From the NCBI GenBank assembly GCA_902574475.1, contig CACGNZ010000012.1:1-38118 (forward strand): 38,118 bases of DNA, written 5' to 3'. The notes under the pieces were generated by a model, which worked only from the letters and a program-made list of their open reading frames with translations, ran no database searches and was not told the DNA's origin. This document shows positions 18,788 to 28,154 of the stretch, piece after piece. The position numbers and the translations under genes are program-made. This DNA comes from an uncultured Alphaproteobacteria bacterium (GTDB taxonomy: Bacteria > Pseudomonadota > Alphaproteobacteria > HIMB59 > GCA-002718135). The stretch's first letter is position 1, and the number at the start of each line of letters is the position of its first letter.

Positions 18788-19399
18788 TTAAATTCCTTCG
18801 CCTATTTTTACTTTTTTCTTTTCTATAGCTGTTGATGCATCAACTGTATTTTGAGAGTCTATATTTTGCCTTTTAACACCACCTTTATCTCTTAATGTAA
18901 GTGTAATAGAGCCAATCATTGCGACTAATAAAATTATCCCACATATTTGAAATAAATAAAAATATTCAGTGTAGAGTATTTGCCCAATCATTTTTGTATT
19001 TTCCACTTCATTAACTATAGGTTGTAGTGGAGTTTGATTGTTATAAATATTAGACGATCTATCTGTTAAAAAAAGTATTCCAAGTTCAATTACTAGAACT
19101 ATCCCTAATAATGCTCCAAAAGGTAAATATTGCAAAAAACCTTCTCTCAACTTTACAAAATTTATATCAAGCATCATTACAACAAATAGAAAAAGGACGG
19201 CAACAGCTCCAACATATACAACAACAAGGATCATTGCCAAAAATTCAGCACCTAATAAAACAAACAGTCCTGATGCGTTAACAAAGCTTAAAATTAAGAA
19301 CAAAACTGAATGAACTGGATTTTTTGCACTTATAACCATTAGAGCAGAAAGAACTGCAACAGATGAAAAAAGATAAAATGTTAATGAATAAAGAACCAT
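18788..19399 (-). CDS. nuoJ: NADH-quinone oxidoreductase subunit J
   Basis: Membrane subunit of complex I, 203 residues, five helices. The third helix contains FLAMILVVVYVGAVAVLFLFVVMMLDI, which includes the conserved Tyr and the pi-bulge region involved in coupling. The C-terminal tail after the last helix (LRDKGGVKRQNIDSQ onward) is polar and cytoplasmic. The ATG lies two bases after the nuoI stop. Confidence 0.96.
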   Translation of the reverse strand: MVLYSLTFYLFSSVAVLSALMVISAKNPVHSVLFLILSFVNASGLFVLLGAEFLAMILVVVYVGAVAVLFLFVVMMLDINFVKLREGFLQYLPFGALLGIVLVIELGILFLTDRSSNIYNNQTPLQPIVNEVENTKMIGQILYTEYFYLFQICGIILLVAMIGSITLTLRDKGGVKRQNIDSQNTVDASTAIEKKKVKIGEGI

Positions 19400-19401
19400 T
19401 C

Positions 19402-19881
19402 TTATCTATATTTTCTATCGAGATGAATATTTTGAGCAATTTCTTGCTCCCATCTATCTCCATTTTCTAAAAGTTTATCTTTATTATAAATTAATTCTTC
19501 TCTTGTTTCAGTGGCAAATTCAAAATTTGGTCCTTCTACTATCGCATCAACTGGGCAAGATTCTTGACATAAACCACAGTAAATACATTTAGTCATATCT
19601 ATATCATATCTTGTTGTTCTTCTGCTTCCATCCTCTCTTGGCTCTGCTTCAATTGTAATTGCCTGAGCAGGACATACTGCTTCACAAAGTTTACATGCGA
19701 TACATCTCTCTTCCCCACTTGGATATCTTCTCAAAGCATGTTCGCCTCTAAAACGTGGGCTTAATGGACCTTTTTCATGAGGATAATTTATTGTAACTTT
19801 AGATTTAAATATGTATTTGAAAGTTAAAAATAGTCCTTGAAATAATTCAAATAAAGTAAAAGATTTAATTAATTTATACAT
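19402..19881 (-). CDS. nuoI: NADH-quinone oxidoreductase subunit I (2x[4Fe-4S])
   Basis: Peripheral-arm subunit carrying clusters N6a and N6b. With the ATG at 19881 the protein is 159 residues. Two ferredoxin motifs are visible: C60-C63-C66-C70 ([12 protein letters not shown]) and C99-C102-C105-C109 ([12 protein letters not shown]). The N-terminal amphipathic helix ([17 protein letters not shown]) matches relatives. An upstream in-frame TTG at 19902 would add seven residues and overlap nuoH by 20 bases; the ATG, one base after the nuoH stop, fits the family's N-terminus better. Confidence 0.95.
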   Translation of the reverse strand: MYKLIKSFTLFELFQGLFLTFKYIFKSKVTINYPHEKGPLSPRFRGEHALRRYPSGEERCIACKLCEAVCPAQAITIEAEPREDGSRRTTRYDIDMTKCIYCGLCQESCPVDAIVEGPNFEFATETREELIYNKDKLLENGDRWEQEIAQNIHLDRKYR

Positions 19882-19882
19882 A

Positions 19883-20884
19883 TTAATTTGGCAGCATGTC
19901 AAAATATACTAAAAAACCAGAAGTTGCCACAACCCAAAACAAAGAAAACGGTAGAAAAACTTTCCATCCAAGTCTCATTAACTGATCATATCTATATCTT
20001 GGGAAAGTTCCTCTAACCCAAATAAATAAAAATAATATAAATATTACTTTCACAGTAAACCAGATTACTCCAGGAACAACATTTAATGGGTATACATCAA
20101 ATGGAGGAAGCCATCCGCCTAAAAAAAGAATGACAGTCATAGAGGACATTAAAATCATACTCGCGTATTCACCTAAAAAAAATAATACAAATGAAGCAGA
20201 GGAATATTCAGTAAAAAATCCTGCAACAAGTGTTGATTCATCTTCAGGAAGATCAAAAGGTAATCTATTTGTTTCAGCTAACGCAGAAATAAAAAAAATA
20301 ATGAACATAGGTAATAATGGAATTGCAAACCATACAGTCTGCTGAGCTAAAACTATCTTTGATAAATTTAAAGAACCTACACATAATAATACTGTAATTA
20401 TTACAAATCCAATAGATACTTCATATGAAACCATTTGAGCAGCTGATCTTAATGCTCCTAGAAAAGGATATTGAGAGTTACTAGCCCATCCAGCCATTAT
20501 TATTCCATATACTCCAAGAGATGATACTGCAAACAGATACATGATACCTACGTTAATATCAGAGACTACCCATCCTGGAGCAAAAGGTATTACTGCCCAA
20601 CCTGCTAAGCTAAGTACCATTGTTATTATAGGTGCTAAAATAAAAACAATTTTATTTGATCCACTAGGTATAATATTTTCTTTAGTAATAAGTTTTAATG
20701 CATCAGCAAAGCTTTGTAATATACCAAAAGGCCCTACTATATTTGGACCTCTTCTTAATTGAATTAATGCTAAAACTTTTCTTTCAGCATAAACTAAAAA
20801 AGCTACAGATATTAAAACTGGCACAACAACAGCAAGTATTTGGGCAATGATTATTAACCCTGTAATTAATATATCATAAGTCAT
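19883..20884 (-). CDS. nuoH: NADH-quinone oxidoreductase subunit H
   Basis: Membrane subunit that forms the quinone chamber with NuoB and NuoD; 333 residues with eight helices. Visible family segments: [24 protein letters not shown] (about residues 32-55), [24 protein letters not shown]-like loop ([18 protein letters not shown]) with its conserved acidic residues, and [18 protein letters not shown] near the C-terminus. ATG at 20884, seven bases after the nuoG stop. Confidence 0.97.
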   Translation of the reverse strand: MTYDILITGLIIIAQILAVVVPVLISVAFLVYAERKVLALIQLRRGPNIVGPFGILQSFADALKLITKENIIPSGSNKIVFILAPIITMVLSLAGWAVIPFAPGWVVSDINVGIMYLFAVSSLGVYGIIMAGWASNSQYPFLGALRSAAQMVSYEVSIGFVIITVLLCVGSLNLSKIVLAQQTVWFAIPLLPMFIIFFISALAETNRLPFDLPEDESTLVAGFFTEYSSASFVLFFLGEYASMILMSSMTVILFLGGWLPPFDVYPLNVVPGVIWFTVKVIFILFLFIWVRGTFPRYRYDQLMRLGWKVFLPFSLFWVVATSGFLVYFDMLPN

Positions 20885-20891
20885 CTAATTA

Positions 20892-22931
20892 TTATGCTGC
20901 CTTAATTAAAATATCTTTAGTACATTTTGCCATTGTTTCAGAAGATCTAGAAATAGAATCATTCATATAAAAGTTTTCAATGTTATATTTAATTTTAATA
21001 TTCTCAATTTTATTATTTTTAGCAAAAGTAATTTCGCCAATAGAATTAACTTCATTTAAGAGAGCAAATTGACCATAGGTACTTGTAAGCTCATTTCGAA
21101 GCTCCCCAAGATTATTAAAATTTAAATTTTTTTCAAATAAGTCACTTAAAACTCTAAAAATTTTCCACTCCTCTTTTGCCTCACCTATTGGATTATGACA
21201 CTTAGTTGTTTGAATAACTCTACCTTCTATATTCATATAAGTAGAACTTTTCTCAGTATATGCAGGGGTTGGTAAAATTATATCAGCTATAGATGCTGAA
21301 ACATCTCCATGATGACCAAGATAAACAACAAAAGCATTTTCAAATGTTGAAAAATTTATCTCATCTAACCCCATTAAGAAAACTAAAGGCTTTGTTTTAT
21401 CAATATGTTTTTTTAATTGTTTATTGTAATCATTATCAAATTTTTTATTATAAAATTTCAAATCTAATGCTCCTACTCTAGAAATATCTTGGTTAAGAAT
21501 ATTTAAAGGATTTATATTTTTATTTTTTTGAATATTTTTCGCAATTAATCCTGCAGTTTCTAATATTTTTTTTCCATGATCATTATTTATTGCTGAAGTA
21601 CCTAATATTATAAGTGGGTTTTTTGCAGATTTTAAAACTTTATTGAATTCAGATTTATTATTAGATAATTTATTAAGGTAAGCTAAAGAATCAGATAAAT
21701 GATGATAATCGTAAGTAAGATCTAATTTAGGACCTATAAGACCAATTTTGCAATTATTTTCGATATATGCCTTTCTAATTCTAGCGTTTAGTACCGCTGC
21801 TTCCCATCTAGGGTTTGATCCGATTAAAAGAATAGCATCAGCCTTTTCAATTTCTTGAATTGTTGAATTAAATTTATAACTTGAAGATGAATTATCGATA
21901 ATTTGTGTATTATCAAATCTGCAATCATAGTTTTTTGATTTTAGTGAATTGCTAAATTTTTGTGCGGAATATAAAGTTTCAATATCGGTAAACTTACCAG
22001 ATAGAAATACCGTATTTTCTTTACCTCTTTTTGTAATTTCTTTTTTTATTAATTCAAATGCATTATCCCATGAAGATTTTTGGAGTTTTTTATTTGATTT
22101 AGAATATACATTATCCAATCTTTGACTTGAGAGTCCATCAACTGCAAATCTAGATTTATCACTTATCCATTCTTCATTGGTTTCTTCATTTATTCTAGGA
22201 AGAGCTCTTAAAACTTTTTTTCCTCTTGTATCAATCCTTATACTTGAACCTATACCATCAAACACATCAAATGTTTCTGTCTTGGTCAGCTCCCATGGTC
22301 TAGATTTAAATGCATATGGTTTACTTGTTAAAGCACCTACGGGGCATAAATCAATTACATTTCCAGATAATTCTGATTCAATAGTTTTTTCTAAGTACGT
22401 CGTGATCTCAGCATTTTCACCTCTGCCAAGTAATCCTATATCATCAACACCCGCAACTTCTGTAGAAAACCTTACGCATCTTGTACAATGTATACATCTT
22501 GTCATAATTGTTTTGACAAGTGGTCCCATATTTTTATTTTGAACTGCTCTTTTATTTTCTTCATATCTAGTTTTATCAAAACCATAATACATCGCCTGAT
22601 CTTGAAGATCACATTCTCCTCCTTGATCACAAATAGGGCAATCCAATGGATGATTAATGAGAAGAAACTCCATTACACCTTTTCGAGCTTTTTTAACTGT
22701 TTCTGTTTTTGTTTTTATAACCATTCCATCTGCAGCTGGCATGGCACATGATGCAATAGGTTTTGGAGCTTTTTCCATTTCTACTAAACACATTCTACAG
22801 TTTCCTGCTATTGAGAGTTTTTCATGATAACAAAATCTGGGAATTTCAGTTCCTGCTTGTTCACAAGCTTGCATTACGGTCATTCCGTTTTCAAATTCGT
22901 ATTCCTTATTATCAATTGTTATCTTTGGCAC
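20892..22931 (-). CDS. nuoG: NADH-quinone oxidoreductase subunit G
   Basis: Large peripheral-arm subunit carrying electron-transfer clusters. All ligands are visible: N1b C34, C45, C48, C62; N5 H94, C98, C101, C107; N4 C146, C149, C152, C196. No further CxxCxxxC follows, so the extra N7 cluster of E. coli-type NuoG is absent, as in mitochondrial and most alphaproteobacterial enzymes. The C-terminal two-thirds is the inactive molybdopterin-oxidoreductase-like domain; total 679 residues. The start is a GTG whose G is the last base of the nuoF stop (TAGTG), suggesting re-initiation. Confidence 0.96.
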   Translation of the reverse strand: MPKITIDNKEYEFENGMTVMQACEQAGTEIPRFCYHEKLSIAGNCRMCLVEMEKAPKPIASCAMPAADGMVIKTKTETVKKARKGVMEFLLINHPLDCPICDQGGECDLQDQAMYYGFDKTRYEENKRAVQNKNMGPLVKTIMTRCIHCTRCVRFSTEVAGVDDIGLLGRGENAEITTYLEKTIESELSGNVIDLCPVGALTSKPYAFKSRPWELTKTETFDVFDGIGSSIRIDTRGKKVLRALPRINEETNEEWISDKSRFAVDGLSSQRLDNVYSKSNKKLQKSSWDNAFELIKKEITKRGKENTVFLSGKFTDIETLYSAQKFSNSLKSKNYDCRFDNTQIIDNSSSSYKFNSTIQEIEKADAILLIGSNPRWEAAVLNARIRKAYIENNCKIGLIGPKLDLTYDYHHLSDSLAYLNKLSNNKSEFNKVLKSAKNPLIILGTSAINNDHGKKILETAGLIAKNIQKNKNINPLNILNQDISRVGALDLKFYNKKFDNDYNKQLKKHIDKTKPLVFLMGLDEINFSTFENAFVVYLGHHGDVSASIADIILPTPAYTEKSSTYMNIEGRVIQTTKCHNPIGEAKEEWKIFRVLSDLFEKNLNFNNLGELRNELTSTYGQFALLNEVNSIGEITFAKNNKIENIKIKYNIENFYMNDSISRSSETMAKCTKDILIKAA

Positions 22932-24205
22932 TAGGCTACCCTTCTGTTTCTTTCTTGAATTCTTTTTTCAATTTCAGGTCTAAAGTGTCTAAACAAACCT
23001 TGAATAGGCCAAGCAGCAGCATCGCCTAAGGCACAAATAGTATGACCTTCAATTTGCTTAGTCACATCTAAAATTTTATCAATATCTTGATGTTCAACAT
23101 TTCCATGAATCATTTTTTCCATCATTCTGTACATCCATCCAGTACCTTCTCTGCAAGGTGTACATTGACCGCAGCTCTCATGTTTATAAAAATGTGATAA
23201 TCTAGCTATTGCTTCAACAATATCTGTTGATTTATTCATTACAATAACAGCAGCAGTTCCTAATCCACTTTGAACTTCTTTTAAACTATCAAAATCCATT
23301 TTTACAGTATCACAAATAGACTTAGGTAATAAAGGCACACTTGCACCTCCAGGAATTACAGCTAATAAATTTTCCCAACCACCAATTACCCCACCTGCAT
23401 GTTTTTCAATCAGATCTTTTAGCGGTATTCCCATTTCTTCTTCTACATTACATGGGTTGTTTACGTGTCCAGAGATACTAAAAATTTTTGTACCTGTATT
23501 GTTGGCACTACCTAAATTAGCAAACCATTTTGAACCACGTCTTAAAATAGTTGGGGAAACAGCAATTGTTTCAACATTTGTAACTGTTGTAGGGCATCCA
23601 TATAAACCTGCGCCAGCAGGAAACGGAGGTTTTAATCGGGGCTGACCTTTTTTACCCTCTAAACTTTCAAGTAAAGCAGTTTCTTCACCACAAATATATG
23701 CTCCTGCTCCTCTGTGAAGATAAATATCAAAATCCCACCCTGTACCACATGCATTTTTACCAATTAAATTATTTGCGTAAGCTTCATCTATTGCTTTTTG
23801 TAAATTAGAAGATTCAGAATAATATTCACCCCTTATATAAATATAACAAGTATGTGCATGCATAGCAAAAGCAGCAACTAAACAACCTTCTAAAAGAAGA
23901 TGTGGGTCGTTTCTCATAATCTCTCGATCTTTACATGTGCCTGGTTCTGACTCATCAGCATTAACAACTAGGTAATGATCTTTTCCAGAGTCTTTTGGCA
24001 TAAATGACCACTTAAGTCCCGCAGGGAAACCTGCTCCTCCCCTTCCTCTTAATTGACTATTTTTAATTTCCTCAACAATTTTTTCGCTACCCATTTTAAT
24101 AAGTTCTTTAGTATTTGACCAAATACCTCTTTTTTTGGCACCTTCTAATTTCCAGTCTTCAAAACCGTATAAATTTTTAAAAATTTTATCTTTTTCCTTA
24201 AGCAT
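22931..24205 (-). CDS. nuoF: NADH-quinone oxidoreductase subunit F (NADH/FMN-binding)
   Basis: Takes electrons from NADH to FMN and cluster N3. With the ATG at 24205 it has 424 residues. Visible: [15 protein letters not shown] (52-66, NADH/FMN loop), [15 protein letters not shown] (83-96), [19 protein letters not shown] (167-184), and N3 ligands C345, C348, C351 and C391. The ATG overlaps the nuoE stop by eight bases (ATGCTTAA) and yields an N-terminus ([14 protein letters not shown]) typical of the family; an upstream start at 24241 would overlap nuoE by 44 bases and add an atypical 12 residues. Confidence 0.96.
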   Translation of the reverse strand: MLKEKDKIFKNLYGFEDWKLEGAKKRGIWSNTKELIKMGSEKIVEEIKNSQLRGRGGAGFPAGLKWSFMPKDSGKDHYLVVNADESEPGTCKDREIMRNDPHLLLEGCLVAAFAMHAHTCYIYIRGEYYSESSNLQKAIDEAYANNLIGKNACGTGWDFDIYLHRGAGAYICGEETALLESLEGKKGQPRLKPPFPAGAGLYGCPTTVTNVETIAVSPTILRRGSKWFANLGSANNTGTKIFSISGHVNNPCNVEEEMGIPLKDLIEKHAGGVIGGWENLLAVIPGGASVPLLPKSICDTVKMDFDSLKEVQSGLGTAAVIVMNKSTDIVEAIARLSHFYKHESCGQCTPCREGTGWMYRMMEKMIHGNVEHQDIDKILDVTKQIEGHTICALGDAAAWPIQGLFRHFRPEIEKRIQERNRRVA

Positions 24206-24797
24206 CAAATTTTCTTTCAGGTTGTGATGATTTTCTACCAATTTGTGAACCTACTTTTATTGATTTATTATCTTTTAAATCTTGAAGTATTTTTTTAAAA
24301 CTCTCTTCATCTAAATCTTCATAATAATCATCATTGATCTGGACCATAGGAGCATTGCAACATGCACCTAAGCATTCAACTTCAACAACTGTAAATATTT
24401 TATTATCACTTGTTTCCCCAATATTGGTTTCACAAACTTCTTGTGCAACTTTAGACAGTTTATCACTCCCTCTTAACCAACAAGGTGTCGTTCTACAAAT
24501 TTGGACAAAATTTTTACCAATAGGTTCTAAATTAAACATCGAATAAAAAGTGGCAACTTCCAACACTCTTATATAAGACATACTTAGAGTTTCAGCTACC
24601 TTTTCCATTGAGTTTTTACTTAGCCATCCATTATTTTGTCTTTGTGCTAAATCAAGTAAAGGAATAACTGCGCTTTGAATACGGTTTGATGGATATTTTT
24701 TTATTATTTCAGAAATTTTTTTAAAATTTTCTGATGACCATTCAAAATTATCATTAATTTTTTTATATACTTTATTATTTGTACCAGGATGGTGCAT
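24198..24797 (-). CDS. nuoE: NADH-quinone oxidoreductase subunit E (N1a [2Fe-2S])
   Basis: Thioredoxin-like subunit carrying cluster N1a beside the FMN. The 199-residue protein has the four ligands C101, C106, C142 and C146 in CRTTPC and ECLGAC, and the preceding [13 protein letters not shown] segment. The ATG at 24797 shares one base with the nuoD stop (TAATG). The C-terminal tail (residues about 175-199) is polar and variable. Confidence 0.95.
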   Translation of the reverse strand: MHHPGTNNKVYKKINDNFEWSSENFKKISEIIKKYPSNRIQSAVIPLLDLAQRQNNGWLSKNSMEKVAETLSMSYIRVLEVATFYSMFNLEPIGKNFVQICRTTPCWLRGSDKLSKVAQEVCETNIGETSDNKIFTVVEVECLGACCNAPMVQINDDYYEDLDEESFKKILQDLKDNKSIKVGSQIGRKSSQPERKFDA

Positions 24798-25975
24798 TAT
24801 CTATCTATCTCTCCAAAAACAATATCTAAGCTACCTAGTATAGCGGCTATGTCAGCCATTAAGTGGCCTTTAGATAAATGATCCAATGTTTGAAGGTGTG
24901 CAAAACCTGGTGCTCTTATTTTGCATCTATATGGTTTGCTAGATCCATCAGAAACAAGGTAAACCCCAAATTCACCCTTTGGAGCTTCAACTGCACTATA
25001 AACTTGACCAGCTGGAACACGGTAACCTTCAGTGAAAAGTTTAAAATGATGAATTAATGCTTCCATTGATTTTTTCATTTGATTTCTTTTAGGAGGTGTA
25101 ATTTTATTATCCTCAATTGATATTGGGCCTGGTTTGATTTTATTTAAACATTGGTTAATAATACTAATGCTTTGTCTCATCTCCTCTATGCGAACCAAAT
25201 ATCGATCAAAACAATCACCTTTTTTTCCAACAGGAACTTCAAAATCAACTTGATCATAGGCGTCATAAGGTTGAGATCTTCTTAAATCCCATGCTACACC
25301 TGCACTTCTTAATACTGGACCCGAACACCCCCATTCAATTGCTTCTGACTTTGAAATTATTCCTATATCAACTGATCTTTGTCTTAAAATTCTGTTATTA
25401 GTCAGCAAGCTTTCAAGATCATCAATAAATTTTGGAAGAGTTTTAAAATGCTCAAATAATTTTTCTTCCATTCCCTCTGGCATATCCTGATGGACGCCGC
25501 CAGGTCTAAAATAGGCTGCATGAAATCTTGCACCAGATACGGCTTCATGAAACTCCAAAAGCTTTTCCCTTTCTTCAAAACACCATAAAAATGGTGTCAC
25601 TGCACCAATGTCAGCAGCATAGGCAGGTATATTTAATAAATGATTTAGTATTCTAGTAATTTCAGCAAAAATAACACGAATATATTTAGCTCTTTCAGGA
25701 ACATTAATACCAAGCAGATTTTCAGTTGCTAATGCAAAAGCATGTTCTTGACACATTGGCGAAACATAATCAAGTCTATCAAAATAAGGAACTGCCTGAA
25801 GATAAGTTTTATATTCAATTAATTTTTCTGTTCCTCTATGTAACAATCCAATGTGTGGTTCTGCTCTTTGAACTACTTCACCTTCTAGTTCAACTACTAA
25901 ACGTAAAACACCATGCGCAGCAGGATGTTGGGGACCAAAGTTAATTGTAGTTGTATTTAGCTCTACTTCTTTCAT
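24797..25975 (-). CDS. nuoD: NADH-quinone oxidoreductase subunit D
   Basis: 49-kDa-type subunit lining the quinone site. 392 residues; begins with [21 protein letters not shown] (His of the quinone-binding loop), contains [16 protein letters not shown] and [13 protein letters not shown], and ends with the highly conserved [12 protein letters not shown] start directly after the nuoC stop, no gap. Separate from nuoC (not a nuoCD fusion), as in alphaproteobacteria and mitochondria. Confidence 0.97.
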   Translation of the reverse strand: MKEVELNTTTINFGPQHPAAHGVLRLVVELEGEVVQRAEPHIGLLHRGTEKLIEYKTYLQAVPYFDRLDYVSPMCQEHAFALATENLLGINVPERAKYIRVIFAEITRILNHLLNIPAYAADIGAVTPFLWCFEEREKLLEFHEAVSGARFHAAYFRPGGVHQDMPEGMEEKLFEHFKTLPKFIDDLESLLTNNRILRQRSVDIGIISKSEAIEWGCSGPVLRSAGVAWDLRRSQPYDAYDQVDFEVPVGKKGDCFDRYLVRIEEMRQSISIINQCLNKIKPGPISIEDNKITPPKRNQMKKSMEALIHHFKLFTEGYRVPAGQVYSAVEAPKGEFGVYLVSDGSSKPYRCKIRAPGFAHLQTLDHLSKGHLMADIAAILGSLDIVFGEIDR

Positions 25976-26557
25976 TTAATTTTCACCAGTAGATTTCTCA
26001 TCACCAAAAAGTTTGTTTTCCATTCCTTCCCAAGGAGATTCACTATCGAAATTTCTAAATTCTTGAGTTAACTTAACAGGCTCATATATCACTTTTTTTT
26101 CAAGGTCATCGTAGCGAACTTCTGTGTGTCCAGTTAAAGGAAAATCTTTGCGCAATGGATAACCTTCAAAATTGTAATCCGTCATTATCCTTCTTAAATC
26201 AGGATGGTTAGTGAATTCAATTCCAAATAAATCATAACATTCTCTTTCATACCAATCCGCAGATTTGTGAATATTGGTTATTGATTCTATGCTTTCATTT
26301 ACTTGAATAAAAGTTTTAAAAATAATTTTTTTATTTTTTGTTAAACTTTGCAAAATATAAATCAAATCAAATCTAAATTCCCTTGAAGGATAATCAACAG
26401 CTGTAATATCTAGTAATTGATTAAAATTAAGCTCAGTGTTATCTTTTAATTCGTTAAAAATTTTTATAATATTATTTTTTTCAAATTCTATTTCTAGCAA
26501 ATTATTATTCTCTAAAACATTATTTATACCATCTATTTTAGAAAGAATTTTAATCAT
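25976..26557 (-). CDS. nuoC: NADH-quinone oxidoreductase subunit C
   Basis: 30-kDa-type peripheral subunit, 193 residues. The conserved core is present: SADWYERECYDLFGIEFTNHPDLRRIMTDYNFEGYPLRKDFPLTGHTEVRYD, followed by a short C-terminal segment with EFRNFDSESPWEG. The N-terminal third is divergent and Asn/Ile-rich, which follows the base composition. Six bases separate its ATG from the nuoB stop. Confidence 0.95.
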   Translation of the reverse strand: MIKILSKIDGINNVLENNNLLEIEFEKNNIIKIFNELKDNTELNFNQLLDITAVDYPSREFRFDLIYILQSLTKNKKIIFKTFIQVNESIESITNIHKSADWYERECYDLFGIEFTNHPDLRRIMTDYNFEGYPLRKDFPLTGHTEVRYDDLEKKVIYEPVKLTQEFRNFDSESPWEGMENKLFGDEKSTGEN

Positions 26558-26563
26558 ATAAAA

Positions 26564-27076
26564 TTATCTTTTAAATTTATTTTCTCTTCTAATTTTTTTT
26601 TGTAATTGCAATATACCATATACTAATGCTTCTGCTGTTGGAGGGCATCCTGGTACGTAAACATCAACAGGGACAATTCGATCACATCCTCTAACTACTG
26701 AATAAGAATAATGATAATAACCTCCTCCATTTGCACAAGAGCCCATTGATATAACCCATCGAGGTTCTGGCATTTGATCATAAACTTTTCTTAAAGCTGG
26801 AGCCATTTTATTTGTTAATGTGCCAGCAACTATCATTACATCAGATTGTCTTGGACTTCCTCTTGGTATTACTCCGTAACGATCAAGATCATATCTTGCC
26901 ATATAAGAATGTATCATTTCTACTCCACAGCATGCCAAACCAAAAGTCATTGGCCATAAAGAACCAGTTCTAGCCCATGTGAGAATTTTATCGTAGCTAG
27001 CAACTAAGAAACCTTTAGAGGATAATTCTGTGTTTAGGGTATCATCAACAATTTTTTTTGCTTCATCTACTCCCAT
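26564..27076 (-). CDS. nuoB: NADH-quinone oxidoreductase subunit B (N2 [4Fe-4S])
   Basis: Carries the terminal cluster N2 that reduces quinone. With the ATG at 27076 it has 170 residues and the ligands C49, C50 (LACCGVE), C114 (GSCANGG) and C144 (VPGCPPT). I chose this start because a perfect AAGGAG lies six to seven bases upstream; the upstream ATG at 27097 would add seven residues and lacks such a site. The start overlaps the end of nuoA by ten bases, and the ribosome binding site lies inside nuoA codons. Confidence 0.95.
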   Translation of the reverse strand: MGVDEAKKIVDDTLNTELSSKGFLVASYDKILTWARTGSLWPMTFGLACCGVEMIHSYMARYDLDRYGVIPRGSPRQSDVMIVAGTLTNKMAPALRKVYDQMPEPRWVISMGSCANGGGYYHYSYSVVRGCDRIVPVDVYVPGCPPTAEALVYGILQLQKKIRRENKFKR

Positions 27077-27432
27077 TCTAAAGCTCCTTTTTTCCATTCA
27101 TAAATAAAACCAATAGTCAAAACTGTTAAAAAAATCATCATTGACCAAAAACCAAATAATCCAATTTTACCAAGTGTTATTGCCCATGGAAACAAGAAAG
27201 CAACTTCTAAATCAAAGATAATAAATAAAATTGCTACTAAATAAAATCTTACATCAAATCTTCCACGAGCATCATCAAAGGCCTCAAATCCACACTCATA
27301 AGCAGATAATTTTTCTTGATCTGGCTGAGAGTCTCCAACTACAAAAGATAATAGAGTCATTCCTACAGCCAATGCTAAAGCTATAAAAATAAAAATTAAT
27401 ATGGGTAAATATTCAAATAGAAACTCTGACAC
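27067..27432 (-). CDS. nuoA: NADH-quinone oxidoreductase subunit A
   Basis: Small membrane subunit near the quinone entry, 121 residues with three helices (about 8-32, 64-86, 92-113). The conserved loop [44 protein letters not shown] is intact. The start is a GTG at 27432 and no strong Shine-Dalgarno is seen before it. First gene of the nuo operon; about 100 bases separate it from tRNA-Asp and I could not identify a convincing promoter there, so cotranscription with the tRNAs is possible. Confidence 0.95.
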   Translation of the reverse strand: MSEFLFEYLPILIFIFIALALAVGMTLLSFVVGDSQPDQEKLSAYECGFEAFDDARGRFDVRFYLVAILFIIFDLEVAFLFPWAITLGKIGLFGFWSMMIFLTVLTIGFIYEWKKGALEWE

Positions 27433-27513
27433 TATAATCTCACAATTAAATTAGTAATGTATTTAACGATTTATTCAACAATAACAACGTGTCTCGTTGC
27501 GACTTTAATACAC

Positions 27514-27534
27514 AAAAAAACACTGAATAAAGTG
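27514..27534 (-). terminator. Weak candidate terminator just after tRNA-Asp
   Basis: On the minus strand a four-base-pair stem (CACT/AGTG at 27534-27521, using part of the encoded CCA end) is followed by a run of seven T (27520-27514). The stem is short and would compete with tRNA folding, so read-through into nuoA is likely; it may simply be a tRNA trailer. Confidence 0.25.
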
Positions 27535-27609
27535 GCGCGAGAGACGGGATTCGAACCCGCGGCCTCTGCCGTGACAGGGCAGCGTTCTAACCAGCTGAAC
27601 TACTCCCGC
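27533..27609 (-). tRNA. tRNA-Asp (GUC)
   Basis: A 77-base cloverleaf with encoded CCA. The acceptor stem GCGGGAG pairs with CUCUCGC, the D stem is GUUC/GAAC, the anticodon stem CUGCC/GGCAG encloses CUGUCAC (anticodon GUC), and the T arm is GCGGG-UUCGAAU-CCCGU. It lies three bases after tRNA-Val on the same strand and upstream of nuoA. Confidence 0.97.
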
Positions 27610-27612
27610 GCA

Positions 27613-27688
27613 TGGTGGGTGTTGAGAGACTTGAACTCCCGACCCTCTCGGTGTAAACGAGATGCTCTACCAACTGAGCTAAACACCC
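27613..27688 (-). tRNA. tRNA-Val (UAC)
   Basis: A 76-base cloverleaf with encoded CCA. Acceptor stem GGGUGUU/AACACCC, D arm AGCUCAGUUGGUAGAGC, anticodon stem UCUCG/CGAGA around UUUACAC (anticodon UAC), T arm with GGGAGUUCAAGUCUCUC. It is separated by only three bases from tRNA-Asp, so both are probably processed from one transcript. Confidence 0.97.
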
Positions 27689-27692
27689 AAAT

Positions 27693-27722
27693 AAAAGCGG
27701 CTGTTAAATTTATTTAACAGCC
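27693..27722 (-). terminator. Candidate terminator after hupB
   Basis: A perfect ten-base-pair stem with a four-base loop (27699-27708 with 27713-27722) lies between hupB and tRNA-Val. In the minus direction it is followed by GC and four T. The stem is strong but the T-run is short, so termination may be partial and some hupB transcripts may continue into the tRNAs. On the plus strand there is no T-run, so it does not act that way. Confidence 0.5.
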
Positions 27723-27742
27723 GGTGCAAGAAAAAAAAATAA

Positions 27743-28018
27743 TTAATTGTTTACAGAGTCTTTTAAAGCTTTTCCTACAGTAAATTTAGGTCTTTTAGAT
27801 GCTGGTATTTGGATTGACTCACCTGTTCTAGGGTTTCTTCCAGTAGTAGCTTTTCTATGGCTAACACTAAAATTACCAAAGCCAACTATACTTACTTTCT
27901 CATCTCTTTTAAGAGCATTAGTAATTGAATCTAAAAAACTTTCAATTGCTCTAGTTGCGTCAGATTTTGATAGTCCTGCGGAAGATGCTACAGATGCGAT
28001 AAGATCATTTTTGTTCAC
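27743..28018 (-). CDS. hupB: DNA-binding protein HU
   Basis: Nucleoid-associated DNA-bending protein, 91 residues. Contains the HU/IHF signature: KVSIVGFGNFSVSHRKATTGRNPRTGESIQIPASKRPKFTVGKALKDSVN, with the beta-arm RNPRTGE and its Pro. The start is a GTG at 28018 preceded by AAAGGAG with seven bases between, so the start is well supported. A TTGACT-like -35 element lies near 28070-28065 but no good -10 is placed after it. The lon-hupB order is conserved in proteobacteria. Confidence 0.96.
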   Translation of the reverse strand: MNKNDLIASVASSAGLSKSDATRAIESFLDSITNALKRDEKVSIVGFGNFSVSHRKATTGRNPRTGESIQIPASKRPKFTVGKALKDSVNN

Positions 28019-28084
28019 TTTTAATCTCCTTTATTAAATTTAAGTAATAATTCTTTGTTTTTCAAACAAGTCAACATTATTATA

Positions 28085-28111
28085 AAATTTTTCCCAGAAA
28101 TAAGGGAATTT
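28085..28111 (-). terminator. Weak hairpin between lon and hupB
   Basis: TTCCC (28091-28095) and GGGAA (28104-28108) form a short stem with an eight-base loop, flanked by A/T bases that can extend it imperfectly. In the minus direction it is followed by a mixed A/T stretch with four T. It might terminate lon transcripts weakly; the stem has only five well-defined pairs. Confidence 0.25.
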
Positions 28112-28154
28112 AATAATAAAATGGCTTAATAGCTATATAATTAAAGGTAAGATT

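Noticed and set aside
22177-22542. Plus-strand open frame of 121 codons
   Set aside because: Antisense shadow of the nuoG coding sequence with its cysteine-cluster region; no independent support.
27457-27717. Plus-strand open frame of 86 codons
   Set aside because: It runs antisense through tRNA-Asp and tRNA-Val and is explained by their sequence.
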